Assembly (NCBI RefSeq): GCF_022113815.1
Contig: NZ_SGOM01000007.1
Location: forward strand, 124,001-188,000
Direction of reading: 5' to 3'
DNA: 64,000 nucleotides
Source: Vibrio cincinnatiensis
GTDB lineage: Bacteria; Pseudomonadota; Gammaproteobacteria; Enterobacterales; Vibrionaceae
The notes below the pieces were generated by a model. That model saw only the letters and a list, made by a program, of their open reading frames with translations, did no database searches and was not told the DNA's origin. Of this stretch, positions 9,743 to 18,378 are shown piece after piece. The position numbers and the translations under genes were made by a program. Positions within the stretch are counted from its first letter, which is position 1, and each line of letters starts with the position of its first letter.

Positions 9743-9758
9743 AGTGAGAGCGATCACG
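9743..9758. promoter_or_regulatory. candidate CRP-cAMP site in chb promoter
   Basis: AGTGA-GAGCGA-TCACG matches 8 of the 10 core bases of TGTGA-N6-TCACA, with perfect GTGA / TCAC symmetry. It lies about 270 bases before the binding-protein start. Catabolite control of a sugar-uptake operon would be expected; binding is unproven. Confidence 0.5.
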
Positions 9759-9783
9759 ATTTTCTTATTTTTAGAACGTGTTT

Positions 9784-9795
9784 GTAAGTGTTTAC
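9784..9795. promoter_or_regulatory. SlmA-like palindrome in chb promoter
   Basis: GTAAGTGTTTAC is a near palindrome sharing 8 of 12 bases with the SlmA binding motif GTGAGTACTCAC. SlmA is known to activate chb transcription directly in V. cholerae, and the site lies in the matching promoter region. The match is imperfect. Confidence 0.35.
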
Positions 9796-9978
9796 TATCG
9801 TAATTTTTATTTATTTAAATGGGGTTTTATTCATTTGGATATTATTGAGATCTTGCTCACTGCCCGATAGTTTAGAAAATTCTATTCGAAAATTAAATCT
9901 GGCAAATTGTTGTGATTGTCATCGCAAACCTTAGCGATAAATGGATAGTGTGCGATTTTATTGCCATATCTTTCGGCA

Positions 9979-10000
9979 AAATGACGATATTGCGTCATTT
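9979..10000. promoter_or_regulatory. perfect inverted repeat upstream of chb operon
   Basis: AAATGACG and CGTCATTT form perfect 8-base arms with a 6-base spacer, the geometry of an operator for a dimeric regulator. There is no T-run on either side, so it is not an intrinsic terminator. The binding factor is unknown; ChiS is one candidate. Confidence 0.45.
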
Positions 10001-10189
10001 CGAAACTAGGTTAAATAACTTGATGCTATGGTTTTTTTGGAGTGTAAATCAACAAGGGTATTAGGCAAATACTGTGCATGGTAAAGTTGGAACAATGAGG
10101 TGTTCGGACTCTAAAGAGTGATAAGCAGCGGTAACGTGAAAGGACTGGAGGCCTATCTTTTTAATGGTCAATTGGAATTAGACATGCAC

Positions 10190-10213
10190 AAAAAAGCCCG
10201 TTTTAACGGGCTT
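10190..10213 (-). terminator. Rho-independent terminator of chiS
   Basis: On the minus strand AAGCCCGTT / AACGGGCTT is followed by TTTTTTG, 24 bases after the chiS stop codon. Confidence 0.85.
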
Positions 10214-10236
10214 AATAAATAAAAGAAGTCTATTGA

Positions 10237-13200
10237 TTAATCACTAGTTAGTAGCTTCTGAAGCTTATCGCGTTGTACTTCAATATAGGTTCTTTCTGGA
10301 CACTGCTCTTTACAGTGTTCAAGAATATAATCTAGCGAGTTTAATACTGTCCGCCAGCGAGGAGTTTTAGGTAGTGTTTCAATCCGTAGGTATTTGTCTA
10401 AAGTACGGGTTTGTAGCGTACTACGGTCTAAATAGACGCGCCACAAGCCACTTTGTTCAGCAAAGGTAAATTTGCTTTGTCCCGTTGCCTTTTCCCAGTA
10501 ATCCAGTGCACTACTCATCGCTTCGACCAGTACTGAACGCATTAATTCCTGTTTTGATTGGTTTTCTCCTGCCACTTTTTCAGCAATACGAGTAAATTCT
10601 CCTCCCAGTTCTTTTAACTGTTGAAGTTTGTCTTTATCGCCTTCAAAAGCATAGCTAGATAAAGCTTCTACCGCCGTTTCTAAGTTATGGATTCTAGCGG
10701 CATTTATATTGCCGCCGACGTTAAAGATATACATAGCTTTAAAACCAGAACCTTCAGGCAGTCGAAGAATATCTGCTGAAATATGTTGCCTGATATCATC
10801 GACATAAATATCAATGTTACCGCAGTAATGTTCTTGCTCGACTAGCAAATATTTTGGGGCGATCAATTCTTCGGCATCTGAGCGTTTGAGCTGCTCTTGG
10901 CTACGTTTAAATAGCCGAGCCGCCGCTTCATTAGCAAAGCGAATTTTGTGATCATCACGTAAGCATAAAATGGCTTCTGGAGCCGAGTCTAACTGCTCTA
11001 ATAACCGGCCTTGAGTTTCAAGCAAGCTCGCCTCAACCATCGCACGTTGTTTGAGTTCTTTTTGTAGTTGGGTATTTTCTATACGACGTTTTTCTGCTTG
11101 GCTTGCGGTTAAATGGGCCTGAATACGAGCCGCTAATTCTTGTTTATTAAAGGGTTTTGATAGATAGTCATTGGCTCCGGCTTCAAAGCCTTTGAGCCTA
11201 TCATCATTTTGATTTAAAGCGGTTAGCATAATAATTGGCAGTTGAGCGTGATCGTAATTTTGGCGCAGTTGCTCACATACTTGATAGCCACTCATTCCTG
11301 GCATCATGATATCGAGCAGTAATAACTCGGGCTTTTCTTCTTCCACAGCAGATAAGACATCATTGCCTTCTAATACCGTTTTTACTCGATACCCTTCCAA
11401 ACGTAAAAAACTATCGAGTACTCGTAAATTGACCGGTTCATCATCGGCCACTAATAGGAGTGGGCCCTCTGGATTCTCTGGTAGATGATGTTCTTCATTT
11501 CTTTCTAACTCAGTGAATTCGGGAATCTGGAAGTGTGCCATCTGAGTCCGTTGGGCATGCTCTATCTGCTCTTGTGTTGCGATAGGGAGTGTGAAGCTAA
11601 ATGTTGTACCAACCATCGGCTGACTGCTGACATATAAAGAGCCATCCATCAGTTCAATCAACTGACGGCTAATGGATAACCCTAAACCTGCACCTTGACG
11701 GTAACGGCTACTATCATGTCCAGCTTGGATGAGTGGTTCAAAAATATGCTCCAACTGTTCAGCAGGAATACCTTGTCCAGTATCCACGACTTGTACTCGA
11801 ACGTGATCGTCCAACTGGGTGGCTGAAATGACGATTTTTCCTTCCGAGGTATACTTAATCGCATTGCCAATCAGGTTATATAAGACCTGTTCAAGACGTT
11901 GGGCGTCGGCAGATACCCAAACAGGGTTTTCCGCTATTTGGTTAATGATGCGAATCTGTTTTTTACCCAATAGATGGCTAGAAAGTTCTAATACCAATCG
12001 AGTGGCACAGGCGAGATTGACGGCTCGATTATCCATATCTAAATGGCCATAACGCATTTTATGATAATCCAGAAGATCATCGACAAGGTTGGCTAAACGT
12101 TGTCCACTGCTGATGATGATATCGAGTTGATATTTGTGCGCAGCATTAATTGGACCATTCGCCCCAGAAATTAATGCTTCCGCGATGCCTATCATGCCAT
12201 GTAACGGGGTGCGCAATTCATGTGAAGTTGTGGCAAGAAATTCATCTTTAAGTTTATTAGATAATTGTAATTCATCATTTTGTTTACGAATCACCTGAAT
12301 GTTTTTTTCTAACTCGATATTCTGTGACTTGATGAGCTGAATTTTTTCTCGAATTGAACGTTGCATGCGTTCAAAGCTCACCGCAAGTCGACCAATTTCA
12401 TCACGTCGTTCGGTATTGATGATGGCTTTATCTAAATCTCCAGCAGAGACTCGTTCCGCAGCCCAAGTTAGCTTTAATAGCGGTGCGGTGATGAAATTAG
12501 ATAAATAGTGTGACGCAATCACGACTAAGATGATCGCGGTGAGCATAGCAAAAATAAACAGTTTCTCTAGTTGACGAACACGGGCGAACGCTTCCTTCTC
12601 TGGAACTTCGACAACAATAGCCCAATCTAATTCTTTGATTTTTATGGGGGCGTAAGCTGCGATGTGTTTCTCACCTAAGGTATTTTTATAGGTTCCAACG
12701 GCTCGCCCACCATTGAGAGCTAAATTGATCACATCAGCACTGGTCGCTATATCTGCTTGATTATGGGCTAAAATTCGAGATTGGTGATCTTGCCCAACCA
12801 GTAATGTACGTTTGGATGAGTTATTGTTATTTTCTGAAATGAGTTTGGTTATCCCATTGTTGGGTAGCCTAAACATGGCATAACTATGTAAATAGCCTTG
12901 CTGAATAATGGGTGCACCCATCCATGCATATTGATCCCCATTTTCTTCTATAAAATCGGATAACACGACCGGGGTATAATCTTCATTGATCTTCCGGTTT
13001 TCGGTGACGATCTTCTCTAAATGTTGAAATGTAGTACCTAAGTTTGAGTCTTTATAGCGCCCTGTCTGCAAGTTGGTGCCATAGTTATCGTATTTGTAGA
13101 TGGAATACACCACATTACCGTTAAGATCGACCAGTAAAATATCATCAAAGTCGGAGCGTTTTAAAAGCTCAAGGTAAGCGGAATGATAGCGTTTATGCAA

Positions 13201-13626
13201 TAGACGATAGCGCTCACTGCCCACATAGCTACTGGATTTAGGAAGCACTGAGGTTTTAATTTGATCTCCTGAGCCGGGAATATAACGTTGCTGGGCATGT
13301 TGGCGAGCTTGTTCTATGTCATCACCTAATCGTTGAAAGGCATTGACTAAGCCATAGAATCGCCCTCCGCTCGCATAGGCCAATTCTGAACGAACAAATC
13401 CCATTACTTCAGACTCTTTGGCGCTTAGGTAGTCAATCACTTGCTGCTGTTTAGTATCGCGCACGGATAGCAGGTGGGAGGTGCTTTGTTCCTGTAAGTC
13501 TTTACTGTGAGAATGAAGGAAAAACAGCGCCGTCACGGTGAGAGGGGTTAGGCTAAGCACTAAAAATGCCAACATCAGCGTATTTTGCAGACGTTTGAAT
13601 TTCTGTTTTCGATTAAACTTGAACAT
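10237..13626 (-). CDS. chiS: ChiS, membrane-bound hybrid sensor kinase/DNA-binding regulator of chitin genes
   Basis: Encodes 1129 residues from the ATG at 13626 (MFKFNRKQKF). The frame stays open to a TTG at 13689, but the shorter start puts the kinase His at residue 469 (TTSHELRTP) and the receiver Asp at residue 772 (LLLDIMMPG), exactly the V. cholerae ChiS numbering. The order is a membrane helix (about 17-38), a periplasmic Cache-like sensor (about 40-350), a second helix (about 355-375), HAMP, HisKA and HATPase (N box NLIGNAIKYT, G boxes DTGQGIP and GAGLGLS), a receiver (about 723-840), PAS-like and coil regions, and a C-terminal DNA-binding domain of about 105 residues. In V. cholerae it activates chb and other chitin genes directly from the membrane, with CBP as repressor partner. 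Confidence 0.95.
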   Translation of the reverse strand: MFKFNRKQKFKRLQNTLMLAFLVLSLTPLTVTALFFLHSHSKDLQEQSTSHLLSVRDTKQQQVIDYLSAKESEVMGFVRSELAYASGGRFYGLVNAFQRLGDDIEQARQHAQQRYIPGSGDQIKTSVLPKSSSYVGSERYRLLHKRYHSAYLELLKRSDFDDILLVDLNGNVVYSIYKYDNYGTNLQTGRYKDSNLGTTFQHLEKIVTENRKINEDYTPVVLSDFIEENGDQYAWMGAPIIQQGYLHSYAMFRLPNNGITKLISENNNNSSKRTLLVGQDHQSRILAHNQADIATSADVINLALNGGRAVGTYKNTLGEKHIAAYAPIKIKELDWAIVVEVPEKEAFARVRQLEKLFIFAMLTAIILVVIASHYLSNFITAPLLKLTWAAERVSAGDLDKAIINTERRDEIGRLAVSFERMQRSIREKIQLIKSQNIELEKNIQVIRKQNDELQLSNKLKDEFLATTSHELRTPLHGMIGIAEALISGANGPINAAHKYQLDIIISSGQRLANLVDDLLDYHKMRYGHLDMDNRAVNLACATRLVLELSSHLLGKKQIRIINQIAENPVWVSADAQRLEQVLYNLIGNAIKYTSEGKIVISATQLDDHVRVQVVDTGQGIPAEQLEHIFEPLIQAGHDSSRYRQGAGLGLSISRQLIELMDGSLYVSSQPMVGTTFSFTLPIATQEQIEHAQRTQMAHFQIPEFTELERNEEHHLPENPEGPLLLVADDEPVNLRVLDSFLRLEGYRVKTVLEGNDVLSAVEEEKPELLLLDIMMPGMSGYQVCEQLRQNYDHAQLPIIMLTALNQNDDRLKGFEAGANDYLSKPFNKQELAARIQAHLTASQAEKRRIENTQLQKELKQRAMVEASLLETQGRLLEQLDSAPEAILCLRDDHKIRFANEAAARLFKRSQEQLKRSDAEELIAPKYLLVEQEHYCGNIDIYVDDIRQHISADILRLPEGSGFKAMYIFNVGGNINAARIHNLETAVEALSSYAFEGDKDKLQQLKELGGEFTRIAEKVAGENQSKQELMRSVLVEAMSSALDYWEKATGQSKFTFAEQSGLWRVYLDRSTLQTRTLDKYLRIETLPKTPRWRTVLNSLDYILEHCKEQCPERTYIEVQRDKLQKLLTSD

Positions 13627-13786
13627 AGATAAAGCGTTACTTGTAATGATACCCACGATGAACAAAGCCTTAGTGAGAAAATTGAACAAAGGAATAGAGA
13701 AAGTAACGAAATTAACGAGTTTTTTTACTTTGACAAGTAAGTTGCACTTAAAGCGTGGTCGTGAGCGCAGTTTTCATCACTAATTG

Positions 13787-13817
13787 GCTATTTTGCCGTT
13801 AAAATCGGCAAAATAGC
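13787..13817 (-). other. long stem-loop downstream of rsmC
   Basis: A perfect 12-base stem GCTATTTTGCCG / CGGCAAAATAGC with a 7-base loop, starting 8 bases after the rsmC stop. No T-run follows it on the minus strand, so it is an imperfect terminator, an mRNA 3'-protecting hairpin or an operator upstream of chiS. Confidence 0.55.
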
Positions 13818-13824
13818 GCAATGT

Positions 13825-14850
13825 TTATGAGTTGATTGCGTGATAAATTGAAAATTTATTGGTCTTATTTAGCGTCTCACAATTACCAAAGGCTTGTTCT
13901 ATAATGGGAGGATATTTGAGAAAACTATTAGCGACCAAAAAGAGTTGTCCTGATCTTGTGAGGTAATCCGGAGCGGATTGCAACAGTGTCTCAGTAACCT
14001 GATAACTGGTTTCTAAGCCGGAATGAAAGGGAGGGTTGCTAACCATAAAATCGTAATTTGTCGCGGTATCTGAATAAATATCTGAAGCAAATACTCGCCC
14101 GCATAATCCATTCGCGGCTAAAGTCGCTTGGCTAGAGCGAATAGCAAGGGCACTAATATCGCACATTTCGAGTTCAATATGTGGGTTGAGCATTGCCATG
14201 ACACTGCCAATCACTCCTGCACCACAGCCAAAATCAAGCACTTTTCCTTGCAATGAAGGTAGGGTATCAAGCAGTAACTGACTACCCAAATCAAATTCAC
14301 CATGGCTAAAAACTCCCGGTAAACTGCGAATAGTTAAGGTATGTTGCTGATAGTGAACTGAGTAAGATTTAAACCAGTCTTCTAAATCAAAAGAATTTGG
14401 CGAATGATGACATTGCCCCCAATAAAATGAGCAGCGTCTTGCGGAATCATATTTTTTGATAGAACCATAGGGGGTGAACATTTTTTCAATGGTTTTAACC
14501 CCAGAGCGGTTTTCACCAATCACGATCACTTCACAAGGCGATGGAAGCTTTGCCAGTAACATCGCTAACAGGTATTGAGCTTCTAGCTTGGCTTTTGGCC
14601 AATAAAGAACCAGTAGGTCAGCTTCCACATCTTCAGTTAATTCGGCCCCAAAATAGCTTTGTACAGCGGATGATTGTTGTAATTGGCGGTAATAACCATA
14701 GTGAGTGGTAAAAACAGAAACAGACTGGCAGTGCTGCGCTAGTTGTAAAGGAAAGAGATCTTCCACTTCTCCAGCAATGAGTACTTTTTTTCCAGCAAAA
14801 TAAGCCAGTTGACGTTCAGCAATTTGACTTGGGGCGGTGTAGTGAGACAT
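13825..14850 (-). CDS. rsmC: 16S rRNA m2G1207 methyltransferase RsmC
   Basis: Encodes 341 residues starting [14 protein letters not shown]. There are two tandem methyltransferase-like domains. The N-terminal one is degenerate. The C-terminal one holds the SAM motif [16 protein letters not shown] and the catalytic NPPF motif in [10 protein letters not shown]. It methylates N2 of G1207 in the 30S subunit. Length fits the family (about 340). The leader carries a tandem 10-base repeat just before the start codon. Confidence 0.93.
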   Translation of the reverse strand: MSHYTAPSQIAERQLAYFAGKKVLIAGEVEDLFPLQLAQHCQSVSVFTTHYGYYRQLQQSSAVQSYFGAELTEDVEADLLVLYWPKAKLEAQYLLAMLLAKLPSPCEVIVIGENRSGVKTIEKMFTPYGSIKKYDSARRCSFYWGQCHHSPNSFDLEDWFKSYSVHYQQHTLTIRSLPGVFSHGEFDLGSQLLLDTLPSLQGKVLDFGCGAGVIGSVMAMLNPHIELEMCDISALAIRSSQATLAANGLCGRVFASDIYSDTATNYDFMVSNPPFHSGLETSYQVTETLLQSAPDYLTRSGQLFLVANSFLKYPPIIEQAFGNCETLNKTNKFSIYHAINS

Positions 14851-14872
14851 AACAAACTCAAGAACAAACTCA
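14851..14872. repeat. tandem direct repeat in rsmC leader
   Basis: AACAAACTCA occurs twice with a 2-base gap (14851-14860 and 14863-14872), ending immediately before the rsmC start codon on the other strand. On the mRNA it reads TGAGTTTGTT twice. Confidence 0.6.
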
Positions 14873-14901
14873 GGGGCAAGGATTTTCGCATAATTGCCCC
14901 T
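14872..14901 (-). other. stem-loop downstream of the AI-2E family gene
   Basis: AGGGGCAA / TTGCCCCT, 8-base arms with a 14-base loop, between the permease stop and the rsmC leader. It lacks a clear T-run, so termination is uncertain. Confidence 0.45.
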
Positions 14902-14915
14902 AAGCTTGAAGGAGT

Positions 14916-16001
14916 TTAGCTATTGTCTTGGTGATTTAAAAAAGGTTGGAACTCTTCTTCGTAGAGATTAAACAACACCATCGTAATAGCAAAGATTAAA
15001 GGCCCATAGATTAAGCCGATTAACCCAAATAGCTGCAGCCCACCCAGTAATGAGAAAAATATCATCAAGGTATTCATTCCTGCACTCCCTTGCATCAGTA
15101 AAGGGCGCAATAAATTGTCGATAGAGCCCACAACGGCGATGCTCCAGATCAATAAGAAAATCATCCAACTGATATCGCCCATAATAAAGAGGTAAAGTGT
15201 AGCTGGAACCCAAATAAGAGCCGTACCTACGACAGGGATAAAAGAAGCAAATCCCATCATTGTGCCCCAGAACAGGCCGGGAAAACCTGCAAGCCACATG
15301 CCTAATCCACCGGCAACTCCTTGTGCAATCGCGGTTAGAAAGGAGCCCATCACCGCGGATTTAGAAACTTGTTCGATTTCATTAAGCAATCGGTCTTCTT
15401 GGCTACGCGATAATGGCACAATGTGGCGGATTGCGAGAATGATTTTATCGTGATCACGCAGGAGGAAAAATAAGACAAACAGCATCAAGAAGAAATTGAC
15501 CAAAAAGCTGGTGGCATCGCCTAAAATTTTGGCACTGATCGAGACGAGATCGCTTCCTAATGTCGTGGCTAATTGTGCGGTTCTTTGCGCTATCTGTTGT
15601 GGTGTTATTTCATGAAAGGGAAGGTAATCATTGGCGAGTGCTAACCCCTTTGTTACCCACGGATACGATAATACCGTTTGAATTCCCCCCTCAGTTACCC
15701 ATTGATACAGGTTTTGAGAAAACTTTGAACCTTGCTGAATAATGGCAGTAAAGACCAGCAATAAAGGGAGCACAATAATAAAGACCAGAATAATGCATGA
15801 AAGCAATGCAACGATATTTTTATGAGATGGTAGTTTTGTTTCCAGTTTTTCGTGAATGGGAAACATCAGTAGAGAAATAATAAAGGCCATGACGATGGAG
15901 TTGATATAGGGTTTGAGTAATAAATAACAACTCAATGCGGCAACAATAAGTGCCGCAATTAATACCCAATGATTTGAGTTGAACTTTAATTTATCTGGCA
16001 C
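14916..16001 (-). CDS. AI-2E/PerM family membrane protein
   Basis: Encodes about 361 residues from a GTG at 16001 ([12 protein letters not shown]). AAGGG sits about 9 bases upstream, and the length matches the family, so I did not use the longer open frame to 16196, which would cross the upstream region of a small plus-strand gene. About eight membrane helices are visible: a pair near the N terminus, one at about 65-90, and a C-terminal cluster with the family-typical stretch [18 protein letters not shown]. Family members have been linked to autoinducer-2 export or Na+/H+ antiport; no specific substrate can be assigned. Confidence 0.8.
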   Translation of the reverse strand: MPDKLKFNSNHWVLIAALIVAALSCYLLLKPYINSIVMAFIISLLMFPIHEKLETKLPSHKNIVALLSCIILVFIIVLPLLLVFTAIIQQGSKFSQNLYQWVTEGGIQTVLSYPWVTKGLALANDYLPFHEITPQQIAQRTAQLATTLGSDLVSISAKILGDATSFLVNFFLMLFVLFFLLRDHDKIILAIRHIVPLSRSQEDRLLNEIEQVSKSAVMGSFLTAIAQGVAGGLGMWLAGFPGLFWGTMMGFASFIPVVGTALIWVPATLYLFIMGDISWMIFLLIWSIAVVGSIDNLLRPLLMQGSAGMNTLMIFFSLLGGLQLFGLIGLIYGPLIFAITMVLFNLYEEEFQPFLNHQDNS

Positions 16002-16142
16002 AATGAGGTTCCCTTTCTTCGATGATTCATGGTTCGACTCGTGAATATGGGCTGATGTTAAAATATAGAACAATCTGCCGCTTTGACTTCTGTGGGTATA
16101 TAATGACCGTAATTGAGAAAACGGGCAATGGGGAGATAAAAA

Positions 16143-16262
16143 ATGGGATGTTGTGATAAAGAGTCTTGCTGCGAATCCAAAAAATCTTTCTTTCAACGGC
16201 TACCGTGGTTGATGATTGTTCTGGGTATTCTGGTGGTCTTAGTACTGATGTATTGGCAGTAA
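16143..16262 (+). CDS. 39-residue cysteine-rich single-span membrane peptide, unknown function
   Basis: The frame encodes MGCCDKESCCESKKSFFQ, a short linker RLPW, a hydrophobic helix of about 15 residues (LMIVLGILVVLVLMY) and WQ-stop. A strong ribosome-binding site GGGGAG lies 6 bases before the ATG, and an intrinsic terminator begins 13 bases after the stop, so this is a well-delimited small gene. The two CC pairs (residues 3-4 and 9-10) could bind metal or be lipid-modified, but there is no signal peptide or lipobox in front of them. It lies between, and is antiparallel to, the AI-2E family gene and hemL. I do not recognise its function. Confidence 0.7.
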   Translation: MGCCDKESCCESKKSFFQRLPWLMIVLGILVVLVLMYWQ

Positions 16263-16274
16263 TAATGATGCTGA

Positions 16275-16299
16275 AAAAAGGCTGCAATGCAGCCTTTTT
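16275..16299. terminator. bidirectional terminator between small gene and hemL
   Basis: AAAAAGGCTGC / GCAGCCTTTTT with a short AAT-type loop. A- and T-runs on both sides let it serve the plus-strand small gene and the minus-strand hemL. Confidence 0.85.
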
Positions 16300-16311
16300 C
16301 GTATTTAAAGT

Positions 16312-17604
16312 TTAATTTTCTTGAGCAAGTTGAGCAAAGCTACGATCAGCGGCTTCTAATGTCGCTTCAATTTCTTTGCTACCGTGCGCTAAAGAGGTAA
16401 AGCTGGCTTCAAATGCAGAAGGGGCTAGATAGACACCGTAGCCCAGCATCAAATGGAAGAACCGTTTGAAACGTTCCACATCACATTTGGCAACGTCTTC
16501 ATAGCACGTGACTTGGGGTTGCTCGGTAAAGAAGAAGCCAAACATGCCACCAACTTGGTTCACAATCAAAGGAATGCCATGTTTATCTGCTAATGTTTTA
16601 AACCCTTGTGCCAATTGTTTGGTTTTTGAAGCTAAGCGTTTTTCATTGCCTTCTTCTTTCAACAGTGAGAGGCAAGCATGCCCGGCAGCCATTGCGATAG
16701 GGTTACCCGATAAGGTTCCTGCTTGGTAAACTGGACCTGTTGGTGCAATGTATTGCATCACTTCTTTGCGGCCACCAAAGGCACCAACCGGCATTCCACC
16801 GCCAATGACTTTACCTAACGTTGTCAGATCAGGTTTTATATTGTAGTGGGCCTGTGCACCACCGAGTGCGACTCGAAAGCCTGTCATGACTTCATCAAAA
16901 ATCAGCAGAGCTCCTTCTTGATCACAAATCTCACGTAGCCCTTCATGGAACCCCGCAACCGGTGGAATACAGTTCATATTACCAGCAACAGGCTCTACGA
17001 TAATACAGGCGATTTCTCCTGGATTGGCCGCAAACAGCTTACGGACGGAATCTAAATCATTAAAACGTGCCGTTAAGGTGTATTTAGCAAAATCAGCGGG
17101 AACGCCTGGCGAACTCGGTTGCCCTAGGGTCAGTGCGCCTGATCCTGCTTTAACCAATAAACTGTCTGCATGTCCGTGGTAGCAACCTTCAAATTTGATG
17201 ATTTTATCTCGGCCGGTATAACCACGAGCGAGGCGAATAGCACTCATCGTGGCTTCAGTGCCAGAGTTAACCATCCGTAGTTGTTCCATTGATGGAACCA
17301 GCTCAGAAACGAGCTCGGCCATGGCAATTTCCATTTCCGTTGGCGCGCCAAAACTTAAGCCTCGCTGCGCCGCATCGATCACCGCTTCTCTGATCACTGC
17401 ATGATTATGGCCAAGAATCATTGGCCCCCATGAACCGACATAATCAATGTAGGCTTTTCCATCGGCATCAAAAATCAGAGCTCCATCGGCACGGTCAATA
17501 AAAATTGGGGAGCCTCCGACACCGCTGAATGCTCGAACGGGGGAGTTGACCCCTCCCGGAATTTTTGTTTGTGCCTTTTGATAAAGATCTTCTGATTTGG
17601 TCAT
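16312..17604 (-). CDS. hemL: glutamate-1-semialdehyde 2,1-aminomutase
   Basis: Encodes 430 residues starting [26 protein letters not shown] lies just before the ATG at 17604, which was preferred to the longer frame for that reason and for family length. The PLP-binding Lys is in [17 protein letters not shown], and the [16 protein letters not shown] and GCYHGHADS segments are family hallmarks. It converts glutamate-1-semialdehyde to 5-aminolevulinate in the C5 heme pathway. It is divergent from erpA. Confidence 0.96.
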   Translation of the reverse strand: MTKSEDLYQKAQTKIPGGVNSPVRAFSGVGGSPIFIDRADGALIFDADGKAYIDYVGSWGPMILGHNHAVIREAVIDAAQRGLSFGAPTEMEIAMAELVSELVPSMEQLRMVNSGTEATMSAIRLARGYTGRDKIIKFEGCYHGHADSLLVKAGSGALTLGQPSSPGVPADFAKYTLTARFNDLDSVRKLFAANPGEIACIIVEPVAGNMNCIPPVAGFHEGLREICDQEGALLIFDEVMTGFRVALGGAQAHYNIKPDLTTLGKVIGGGMPVGAFGGRKEVMQYIAPTGPVYQAGTLSGNPIAMAAGHACLSLLKEEGNEKRLASKTKQLAQGFKTLADKHGIPLIVNQVGGMFGFFFTEQPQVTCYEDVAKCDVERFKRFFHLMLGYGVYLAPSAFEASFTSLAHGSKEIEATLEAADRSFAQLAQEN

Positions 17605-17963
17605 TGATACTTCCTCTTTATGATTGCTCGACCTATTGCGCTGTGCATTGTACGCTGATGAAGCGATAGGTGAAATCATTTCCCTTATTTCTGAGACTCG
17701 ATACTGAACCTAAAGGTCAATGGTGACGAGAATCGTGCTTTTTATACTTCTGTAGACATGAGATAAAAAGTGGGAAGATATATTGAGTCAAATAAAGATA
17801 AAACTTATCGGTTAACCTTCGTATACTGGGAGCAACGGATGATTTCATTAGAGTTGCGGCTAATACTTGAACGAATAAGTCAGGTATTGGATAATCTTGC
17901 TAACAGAAAAATAATGATGCTCATAGATCGCAGATGAGTATGACACGAATGAGAGAGGTCGTT
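17605..17963. promoter_or_regulatory. hemL-erpA divergent intergenic region
   Basis: 359 bases with no gene. A TATACT hexamer at 17822-17827 could be a -10 for erpA, but the bases 17 upstream do not resemble a -35 box, so an activator-dependent or Fe-S-regulated promoter is possible. Nothing else definite was seen. Confidence 0.4.
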
Positions 17964-18305
17964 GTGAGCGAAGTCAATATCCCATTATCCTTCTCGGATG
18001 CCGCAGCAACACGTGTGCGCGCTTTAATTGCCGAAGAAGAAAATCCAGAGCTAAAGTTACGTGTTTACATTACCGGAGGTGGTTGTAGTGGCTTCCAGTA
18101 TGGCTTTACCTTTGATGAAAATGTCAATGAAGGCGATACCACCATAGAAAATAGTGGGGTTACACTCGTAGTTGACCCGATGAGTCTACAGTACTTAATT
18201 GGTGGTGTGGTTGATTATACCGAGGGTTTGGAAGGTTCACGCTTTTTTGTTAACAACCCGAATGCAACCACAACTTGCGGTTGTGGTGCATCTTTTAGCG
18301 TGTAA
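17964..18305 (+). CDS. erpA: iron-sulfur cluster insertion protein ErpA
   Basis: Encodes 113 residues from GTG 17964 ([17 protein letters not shown]), with GAGAGAGG 6 bases upstream. The alternative ATG at 17934 would add ten residues not found in E. coli ErpA. The three cluster-ligand cysteines are visible in [11 protein letters not shown] and in the C-terminal CGCG. It is an A-type carrier that delivers Fe-S clusters to apoproteins. It is monocistronic, followed by a terminator. Confidence 0.95.
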   Translation: MSEVNIPLSFSDAAATRVRALIAEEENPELKLRVYITGGGCSGFQYGFTFDENVNEGDTTIENSGVTLVVDPMSLQYLIGGVVDYTEGLEGSRFFVNNPNATTTCGCGASFSV

Positions 18306-18336
18306 TCTTCTGTATTTTTCAAGTTCACTAATTCCA

Positions 18337-18367
18337 AAGCCCTTGATGTTTTTACAAGGGCTTTTTT
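18337..18367 (+). terminator. Rho-independent terminator of erpA
   Basis: AAGCCCTTG / CAAGGGCTT with an 8-base loop followed by a T-run, 32 bases after the erpA stop. Confidence 0.88.
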
Positions 18368-18378
18368 CATATTGCGTA

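Larger units (their letters stand above)
9475..10189. promoter_or_regulatory. regulatory region upstream of the chb operon (no gene seen)
   Basis: About 715 AT-rich bases without a convincing coding sequence on either strand; a 63-codon frame at 9566-9757 has no recognisable protein character. By position this holds the chb promoter, which in V. cholerae is switched on by direct binding of ChiS and assisted by SlmA. Candidate sites are listed separately. Other inverted repeats include TTGCC / GGCAA at 9961-9979 and ACTCT / AGAGT at 10108-10119. I could not assign a -35/-10 pair with confidence. Confidence 0.6.

Noticed and set aside
9566..9757. Minus-strand frame of 63 codons before the chb operon
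   Set aside because: No ribosome-binding site, no recognisable protein pattern, and it overlaps the CRP-like site.
16002..16196. Longer N terminus for the AI-2E family protein
   Set aside because: It would run antisense through the small peptide gene and lacks a ribosome-binding site.
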